The translations under genes were made by a program, and so were the position numbers. Source: Chersky-822 sp035553055 (lineage in GTDB: Bacteria; Actinomycetota; Actinomycetes; Streptosporangiales; Streptosporangiaceae). Taken from it: 6,618 nt of DNA. The DNA is taken from assembly GCA_035553055.1 (NCBI GenBank), contig DATNEK010000253.1, positions 1-6,618 on the forward strand, written 5' to 3'. A model generated the notes under the pieces. That model ran no database searches. It was not told the DNA's origin and worked only from the letters and a program-made list of their open reading frames with translations. Shown in pieces: positions 1-4,177 of the stretch; positions within the stretch are counted from its first letter, which is position 1, and each line of letters starts with the position of its first letter.

Positions 1-1
1 A

Positions 2-790
2 GGTGCCGACGGCCTCATCACCAGGGACGACGTACAGGCGGCAGTTTCGGCACCGACCGGCGTGAGCCCGGCGCCGATAGCGCCTGCGGCGCGCGAGGAG
101 CGGATACCTATTCGCGGGGTGCGCAAGCACATGGCGGCCGCGATGGTCGCCAGCGCGTTCACCGCACCGCATGTCACCGAGTTCCTGCAGGTCGACATCA
201 CCGAGACGATGGCAACAGCGGCCAGGTTGAAGCAGCTCGATGACTTCGAAGGACTCCGGGTTTCACCGCTGCTGCTCGTGGCCAAGGCCCTGCTCATCGC
301 GGCGGCAAGGCACCCGGTGATCAACTCGGTGTGGGACGAGGCGGCGCAGGAGATCGTGGTACGCCACTACGTCAACCTCGGCATCGCGGCGGCCACCGAC
401 CGCGGCCTCGTGGTTCCCACGGTCAAGGACGCGCACGCTATGTCGCTACCTGAGTTGGCACGGGCGATCGGCGAGCTTACCGAGACCACGCGAGCGGGCA
501 AGTCCAGCCCAGCCGACCTGAGCGGCGGCACGATCACGATCACCAACGTCGGCGTGTTCGGCGTGGATACCGGCACCCCGATCATCACGCCCGGCGAAGC
601 CGCCATACTGGCGTTCGGCCAGGTCAAAGATGCGCCGTGGGTGGTGGATGGGCAGCTAGCCGTCCGCAAGGTGTGCACGCTCGCGCTGTCGTTCGATCAC
701 CGGATCGTCGACGGAGCCCTCGGCTCGGCCGTACTACGTGACGTAGGCGTGATGCTGACCGACCCGCTCCGCATGCTGGCCTGGTCCTAG
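2..790 (+). CDS. bkdC: Dihydrolipoamide acyltransferase (E2), branched-chain 2-oxo acid dehydrogenase type, 5'-partial
   Basis: C-terminal 262 codons of an E2 subunit, which moves acyl groups from lipoamide to CoA in a cytoplasmic 2-oxo acid dehydrogenase complex. The frame is open from base 2, so the GTG at 62 is internal and not the start; the lipoyl domain lies upstream of the window. Codons at 2-46 (GADGLITRDDVQAAV) look like the end of the peripheral-subunit-binding domain. A short Pro/Ala linker follows, then the catalytic domain opening with IPIRGVRKHMAAAM. The active-site motif SFDHRIVDG is present, with His at 698-700 and Asp four residues later. The segment TNVGVFGVDTGTPIITPGE is typical of actinobacterial branched-chain E2s, which is why I prefer BkdC over pyruvate or 2-oxoglutarate E2. 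Upstream E1 alpha/beta genes are expected but not visible. The catalytic domain is certain; the substrate class is inferred from resemblance. Confidence 0.93.
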   Translation, partial: GADGLITRDDVQAAVSAPTGVSPAPIAPAAREERIPIRGVRKHMAAAMVASAFTAPHVTEFLQVDITETMATAARLKQLDDFEGLRVSPLLLVAKALLIAAARHPVINSVWDEAAQEIVVRHYVNLGIAAATDRGLVVPTVKDAHAMSLPELARAIGELTETTRAGKSSPADLSGGTITITNVGVFGVDTGTPIITPGEAAILAFGQVKDAPWVVDGQLAVRKVCTLALSFDHRIVDGALGSAVLRDVGVMLTDPLRMLAWS

Positions 791-791
791 A

Positions 792-1088
792 ATGATCAGG
801 CATATCGTGCTATGTACCTGGAAGCCGGACACGACCGATGAGCAGAAAGACCTGCTCGCCTCCGAGCTTTCTGAACTATCGAAGACGGTGCCCGGGATCC
901 GCGCCTACCACTTTGGCGCGGACGCGGGCCTAGTGGCAGCCGGAAACGCGGACTTCGCGCTGACCGCCGACTTCGACGACGCCGATGCCTACCTGGTGTA
1001 CCGGAACCATCCGGCACACCTTGAGGTGCTCGAGAAATTCTTCAACCCGATCCTGGAAAGGCGGATGGCGGCGCAGCTCGAGATCTGA
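792..1088 (+). CDS. Dabb family (stress-responsive A/B barrel) protein
   Basis: A 98-residue cytoplasmic protein with the features of the Dabb domain, a small dimeric ferredoxin-like alpha/beta barrel. The N-terminal strand MIRHIVLCTWKPD, the central VPGIRAYHFGAD region and the C-terminal YRNHPAHLEVLEKFFNPILE with its conserved His-Pro-x-His are family hallmarks, and the domain fills the whole chain. The ATG is one base after the E2 stop codon, and I see no good ribosome binding site in front of it. Translation is therefore probably coupled to the E2 gene, making this the last cistron of that operon. Dabb proteins include a few enzymes (for example olivetolic acid cyclase), but most bacterial members have no assigned reaction, and I cannot assign one here. 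The gene ends 13 bases from the convergent fadE5. Confidence 0.88.
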   Translation: MIRHIVLCTWKPDTTDEQKDLLASELSELSKTVPGIRAYHFGADAGLVAAGNADFALTADFDDADAYLVYRNHPAHLEVLEKFFNPILERRMAAQLEI

Positions 1089-1099
1089 CCTCGAGATCT
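1077..1099. repeat. Direct repeat of a 10-mer at the convergent gene ends
   Basis: CTCGAGATCT occurs at 1077-1086 and again at 1090-1099, a perfect copy with a 13-base period. The first copy covers the last codons of the Dabb gene; the second fills the gap before the fadE5 stop. Because AGATCT is self-complementary, the two copies could also pair as a 6-bp stem (1081-1086 with 1094-1099) around a 7-base loop. The stem is short, has no U-tract and would be a weak terminator at best. Confidence 0.4.
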
Positions 1100-1101
1100 A
1101 C

Positions 1102-2943
1102 TCAGAACGCGGCCTCTGGCAGGTCCATCAGGTCGGTGCTGGTCGCCTCGACGATCTGCCGCTCGATCGCGAGCCTGGGCAGCACGGTCGCGGCGAAGAA
1201 CCTCGCCGCCGCGAGCTTGCCCTGGTAGAAGGCCGTGTCGTCATGGCGGCCCTCGACGCTCTTGCCGCCGCGATCGAGCGCGGAGTTGGCGATCTCGGCC
1301 TGCCTGACGAGCAGCCAGCCGACAACTAGGTCGCCGAGCGCCAGCAGCAGCCTGGTCGTGTTAAGGCCGACTTTGTTGATCTCATTCGGCTGCTCCGCGC
1401 TGCTCACGAGGAAGCCGTGCATGGCGGCCACCATCGCGACGACGTGGCCGGCCGCCGTGGCGAGCGCCGCTCGCTCCTCCTTGAGCCTGCCATTGCCCTC
1501 TTCGGCTGCCGCTGTCGCCCTGACCTGGTCAAGCAGGTAGCGCAGCGCCTCGCCCTGGTTCCTGACGATCTTGCGGAAGTACAGGTCGATGCCCTGGATC
1601 GCGGTCGTGCCCTCGTAGAGGCTGTCGATCTTGGCATCCCTGATGTACTGCTCAAGCGGGTAGTCCTGCAGATAGCCTGAGCCGCCAAGAGTTTGCAGCG
1701 AGAGCGCCAGCATCTCATACGCCCGCTCAGAGCCGACGCCCTTGACCAGGGGAAGCAACAGGTCGTTCATCGCGATCGCGTGCTCGTCGTGCCCGCCGCC
1801 GGCCCGCGCTAGCTGCTCAGCGTCCTGGAATGTGGCCGTGTAGTGCACGAGCGCGCGCATGCCTTCCGCGTAGGCCTTCTGCAGCATCAAGATCCTGCGC
1901 ACGTCCGGGTGGTGCGTGATCGTGACCCGAGCCGCGGCCTTGTTGGCGATCTGGCTAAGCTCGCCGCCCTGCACCCTGTTCTTGGCGTAGTCGAGCGCGT
2001 TCAGGTAACCGGTCGACAACGTCGCGATCGCCTTGGTGCCTACCATCATGCGGGCGTATTCGATGATCATGAACATCTGCCTGATGCCGTCGTGCACGCC
2101 GCCGATCAAGGTGCCGATCGCCGGGTGCTCGGCGCCGAAGGTCAGCTCACAGGTGGTCGAGACCCGCAGGCCCATCTTGTGCTCGACATTGGTCGTGTAG
2201 ACGCCGTTGCGCTCGCCGAGCGTGCCGTCAGGACCGGCCAGGTACTTCGGCACCAAGAACATGGACAGGCCCTTAGTGCCTGGACCTGCTCCTTCTGGTC
2301 TCGCCAGTACGAGGTGGAAGATGTTCTCGGCCATGTCGTGCTCGCCGCCGGTGATGAACCGCTTGACGCCCTCGATGTGCCAGGTGCCGTCGGGCTGCTC
2401 GATCGCCTTGGTGCGGCCAGCACCGACGTCCGACCCGGCGTCAGGCTCGGTCAGCACCATCGTCGCCGCCCAGCCGCGCTCGACCGCGTGCCTGGCGAAC
2501 TCCCTTTGCTCGTCAGTGCCGATCTCCCACAGCAGCTTGGCGAAGGCCGCGCCGCTCGCGTACATCCACACCGCCGGGTTGGCGCCTAGTATCAGTTCGG
2601 CCACTCCCCACCACAGCGATCGCGGGACCGCGGTGCCGCCGAGGTCGGCGGGAAGCTCGAGCTTGAACCACTCGGCGTCGATGAAGGCACGGAACGAGTT
2701 GACGAAAGCCTCTGGCATGTGAACCGAGCGAGTCGCTGGATCGAAGACCGGCGGCGTTCTGTCACCCGCGGCGAACGACTCGGCGATCGGGCCTTTGGCC
2801 AGCCGGTTGACCTCGTCGAGTATTCCTCTGGCCGTCTGCTCGTCGAGGTCCTGGTGCGGCGCTGACCCAAGTAGCCGCTGCCTGCCGAAGACCTCGAAGA
2901 GGTTGAACTCGATGTCACGCAGGTTGCTCTTGAAGTGAGTCAT
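1102..2943 (-). CDS. fadE5: Acyl-CoA dehydrogenase, FadE5 type
   Basis: A 613-residue flavoenzyme that introduces the C2-C3 double bond in acyl-CoAs, the first step of beta-oxidation, passing electrons to ETF. It closely resembles mycobacterial FadE5, as recalled, in length and throughout: N-terminus MTHFKSNLRD, then ERGWAATMVLTEPDAGSDVG (about 155-174) and HIEGVKRFITGG (189-200) lining the FAD/substrate site, ARMMVGTKAIATLSTGYLNA (297-316), ITHHPDVRR (342-350), QTLGGSGYLQDYPLEQYIRD (417-436) and the catalytic SLYEGTTAIQ with Glu444. An extra C-terminal helical domain (about 460-613, ending LPEAAF) is typical of this long subfamily. I start it at 2943, not at the in-frame ATG at 2988. The 2943 start matches the family N-terminus and has an AAAGGGA ribosome site, whereas the 2988 ATG lies inside the promoter/operator region. 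FadE5 enzymes are known for broad chain-length use; whether that holds here is inference. Confidence 0.95.
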   Translation of the reverse strand: MTHFKSNLRDIEFNLFEVFGRQRLLGSAPHQDLDEQTARGILDEVNRLAKGPIAESFAAGDRTPPVFDPATRSVHMPEAFVNSFRAFIDAEWFKLELPADLGGTAVPRSLWWGVAELILGANPAVWMYASGAAFAKLLWEIGTDEQREFARHAVERGWAATMVLTEPDAGSDVGAGRTKAIEQPDGTWHIEGVKRFITGGEHDMAENIFHLVLARPEGAGPGTKGLSMFLVPKYLAGPDGTLGERNGVYTTNVEHKMGLRVSTTCELTFGAEHPAIGTLIGGVHDGIRQMFMIIEYARMMVGTKAIATLSTGYLNALDYAKNRVQGGELSQIANKAAARVTITHHPDVRRILMLQKAYAEGMRALVHYTATFQDAEQLARAGGGHDEHAIAMNDLLLPLVKGVGSERAYEMLALSLQTLGGSGYLQDYPLEQYIRDAKIDSLYEGTTAIQGIDLYFRKIVRNQGEALRYLLDQVRATAAAEEGNGRLKEERAALATAAGHVVAMVAAMHGFLVSSAEQPNEINKVGLNTTRLLLALGDLVVGWLLVRQAEIANSALDRGGKSVEGRHDDTAFYQGKLAAARFFAATVLPRLAIERQIVEATSTDLMDLPEAAF

Positions 2944-2949
2944 TGTCTG

Positions 2950-2956
2950 TCCCTTT
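2950..2956 (-). promoter_or_regulatory. Ribosome binding site of fadE5
   Basis: On the minus strand AAAGGGA lies 6 bases before the ATG at 2943. It supports that start over the in-frame ATG at 2988, which would add 15 residues not expected in the family. Confidence 0.6.
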
Positions 2957-2970
2957 CGCGCCGCAACCTG

Positions 2971-2986
2971 GTTACCGACCGGTAAC
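2971..2986. promoter_or_regulatory. Palindromic operator-like site 1 of fadE5
   Basis: GTTACCGACCGGTAAC has perfect 6-bp inverted arms around a 4-base centre. It lies in the fadE5 5' leader, abutting the inferred -10 box and covering the expected transcription start. The size and symmetry suit a dimeric repressor, most likely of the TetR family that often controls fatty-acid degradation genes in actinobacteria; the identity of the regulator is inference. Confidence 0.55.
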
Positions 2987-3011
2987 ATAGTCTACTACTG
3001 GTCAGTAACAA
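2984..3011 (-). promoter_or_regulatory. Putative sigma-70-type promoter of fadE5
   Basis: Reading the minus strand, TTGTTA (3011-3006) and TATGTT (2989-2984) are separated by 16 bases; each matches the housekeeping consensus at 4 of 6 positions. Transcription would start near 2977, giving a leader of about 34 bases before the ATG at 2943. Both palindromic sites overlap this element, which fits repression by occlusion. In GC-rich DNA such matches are only moderately specific. Confidence 0.4.
2994..3009. promoter_or_regulatory. Palindromic operator-like site 2 of fadE5
   Basis: ACTACTGGTCAGTAAC matches site 1 (read on the other strand) at 12 of 16 positions, with the GGTC centre and the GTAAC arm intact. 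Its own symmetry is imperfect (4 of 6 arm pairs). The centres of the two sites are 23 bp apart, about two helical turns, so two repressor dimers could bind the same face. It covers the inferred -35 box. Confidence 0.42.
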
Positions 3012-3046
3012 CGGGAAGGGACGTCGCCATACCCGGGCGCGCGAGA

Positions 3047-3205
3047 CTACTTCAGCGGCAGGATGTTCACCGCCCGCGCGATGACCAGGACGCCGAGCAC
3101 CAGCGAAACGGCGGACTGTACGAGCATGGTGAGCTTGGCCCAGCGGGCGAATGGCAGCACGTCGGTCGGGCTGAACGCGGTCGCGTTGGTGAACGAGAAG
3201 TACAG
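3047..3205 (-). pseudogene. In-frame C-terminal continuation of the membrane protein beyond a TAG codon
   Basis: Directly after the TAG at 3208-3206 the same frame stays open for 52 codons, to a TAG at 3049-3047. The translation is not random: LYFSFTNATAFSPTD looks like a pore-helix/filter loop, VLPFARWAKLTMLVQSAVS starts the next helix, and the chain ends in LVLGVLVIARAVNILPLK, a hydrophobic helix with a basic end. This is what relatives of the upstream protein, including DUF1345-like membrane proteins, are expected to have at their C-terminus. It has no start of its own, so it is either the severed end of a recently broken gene, a read-through product or the result of a base-call error. Confidence 0.7.
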
Positions 3206-4066
3206 CTAGTCGATGAACTGCGGTCCCCAGCCCGGCCGGGTTAGCTCAGGCTCGCTCATCTGGGTGAACAGCAGGTCAGGGTAAGGATGCCTACCTTCGA
3301 GCCTGGCGACGGGACCGCCGCGGTCGAATTCCCAGTACCACAAGGCGAACGCGATGACGTTGGTGCCCCAGATAGCTGCTCCGGACAAGAACAGGGCGAC
3401 GGCGGCGTTTTGCGCTGTCGACACGTGCAGGCGGTTGGTGACGATCTCGTTGACCAGCGAGATCGCTGACACCGTGTTCGACGCGGTGATCAGGAAGATC
3501 ACGGCGATGCTCGCCGACCTGATCGGCCGCGTCATCCGCTCGATCCTGATCGGATTGGCGGCGAACAGCGCGATCAGCAACGCGCCCTCCAGCGCGAACA
3601 GCACGTAGTGCAGCCAGACCGGGCGGAGCGCGAGACTCTTGGGCAACAGGGCTTGCAGCACGATCGCCACGATCACCGCGGTCGACACCGGCCAGCGGGG
3701 CTCGGGCCGGTCCTGGCGGTGCAACTTGCTCATGCCCGCTGCGGAAAGCTTGTTCGCGGCGTTGAGCAGATGCAGCATCTCGGCGCGCCACACGACGTCA
3801 GGGTGTCCGTCAGCGGCCTCTCGGCTCAGCAGGTGGTGCAGCCGATGGTGCTGCTCTTTCTCCTGCTCGATGGCCGCGGCTTCTGTCGCCGGCATGCCGA
3901 GGTGCTCCACGTGCTCGGCGTACTCGGCGTACTCGGCATGTTCGGCACGCTCGGCGAACTCGGCGAATTCGGCGTGCTCAGCGTGCTCGGCGAAGTCAGC
4001 TTGCCCGAGCTCGCCGTCGCCGCCGGCAGGCGTCGCCTGGTCGCCTGATTGATCTTGCTGGCTCAT
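3206..4066 (-). CDS. Multi-pass membrane protein, ion-channel/DUF1345-like, truncated by an in-frame TAG
   Basis: 286 residues as read. Residues 23-55 are eleven Ala-Glu-X tripeptides (X = H, F, Y or R, first and last units variant), followed by a charged, His-rich helix-forming stretch (about 62-120) that is probably cytoplasmic. Four hydrophobic segments follow: about 126-142, 151-170, 185-204 and 220-245. After WYWEFDRGGP comes a soluble loop ending GWGPQFID, then TAG. The missing end, a pore-like loop and fifth helix, is still present in frame to 3047, so the ancestral protein would be 339 residues. The TAG stands where relatives have Tyr or Phe (D-Y/F-L-Y), one base from TAC. The start ATG has a GAGG 3-4 bases upstream. 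Function is unknown; the layout recalls two-helix-plus-pore potassium channels with a degenerate filter. No metabolic link to the neighbours is evident. Confidence 0.8.
   Translation of the reverse strand: MSQQDQSGDQATPAGGDGELGQADFAEHAEHAEFAEFAERAEHAEYAEYAEHVEHLGMPATEAAAIEQEKEQHHRLHHLLSREAADGHPDVVWRAEMLHLLNAANKLSAAGMSKLHRQDRPEPRWPVSTAVIVAIVLQALLPKSLALRPVWLHYVLFALEGALLIALFAANPIRIERMTRPIRSASIAVIFLITASNTVSAISLVNEIVTNRLHVSTAQNAAVALFLSGAAIWGTNVIAFALWYWEFDRGGPVARLEGRHPYPDLLFTQMSEPELTRPGWGPQFID
3903..4001 (-). repeat. 9-bp tandem repeat encoding Ala-Glu-X tripeptides
   Basis: Eleven 9-bp units of the form TNCTCGGCG on the plus strand (for example TACTCGGCG at 3921-3929) run without indels from 3903 to 4001. 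On the coding minus strand each unit gives one A-E-X tripeptide. Units vary mainly at the two bases that decide X, so the array expanded by whole codon triplets and then diverged while keeping Ala and Glu. Confidence 0.85.
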
Positions 4067-4078
4067 AGCCTCATTCTG

Positions 4079-4091
4079 GCGGTCTGACCGC
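4079..4091. promoter_or_regulatory. Inverted repeat in the divergent promoter region
   Basis: GCGGTCTGACCGC has perfect 6-bp arms around a single base. It sits 13 bases upstream of the membrane-protein ATG and could be an operator serving either direction. It is unrelated in sequence to the fadE5 sites. A chance palindrome of this size in GC-rich DNA cannot be excluded. Confidence 0.25.
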
Positions 4092-4165
4092 TGCGTGGTG
4101 GACGTTCTCGATCTACAGTGTCGCCATCAGCCCTTCCGCATCCGCGCGAATCGACCACGGCGAAT

Positions 4166-4170
4166 GAGGT
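4166..4170 (+). promoter_or_regulatory. Ribosome binding site of the fused acyl-CoA dehydrogenase
   Basis: GAGGT lies 7 bases before the ATG at 4178 and decides that start. The in-frame GTG at 4118 has no comparable site and would add 20 residues unlike the family. The element is part of the palindrome GAGGTACCTC (4166-4175). Confidence 0.6.
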
Positions 4171-4177
4171 ACCTCAG

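Larger units (their letters stand above)
4067..4177. promoter_or_regulatory. Divergent intergenic region between the membrane protein and the fused acyl-CoA dehydrogenase
   Basis: 111 bases separate the two divergent ATGs, so promoters for both genes should lie here. TACAGT at 4114-4119 could be a -10 box for the plus-strand gene, but I find no convincing -35 at the right distance. I saw no clear promoter on the minus strand. Confidence 0.35.

Noticed and set aside
62..64. GTG as the start of the E2 gene
   Set aside because: The same frame is open to base 2 and encodes the end of a subunit-binding domain, so the gene starts upstream of the window.
1843..2589. A 248-codon plus-strand frame inside fadE5
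   Set aside because: It is fully antisense to a well-conserved FadE5, its product has no recognisable domain, and long antisense frames are usual in GC-rich coding DNA.
3903..4001. 9-bp array considered as a CRISPR or protein-binding iteron array
   Set aside because: The units are contiguous without spacers, lie in frame inside a CDS and vary in a codon-aware way.
3608..4052. Plus-strand frames antisense to the membrane protein, with Leu-Gly-x or Ser-Ala-Cys-type repeats
   Set aside because: They are mirror images of the 9-bp array that encodes Ala-Glu-X on the minus strand. The minus-strand product has membrane helices and a ribosome site; these do not.
4166..4175. GAGGTACCTC perfect palindrome as an operator
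   Set aside because: It is only 10 bp, coincides with the ribosome binding site, and no second copy was seen, so it is probably incidental.
4118..4177. GTG-initiated 20-residue extension of the fused dehydrogenase
   Set aside because: It has no ribosome site and an unconserved-looking sequence, while the ATG at 4178 has GAGGT at good spacing and a typical FadE N-terminus.
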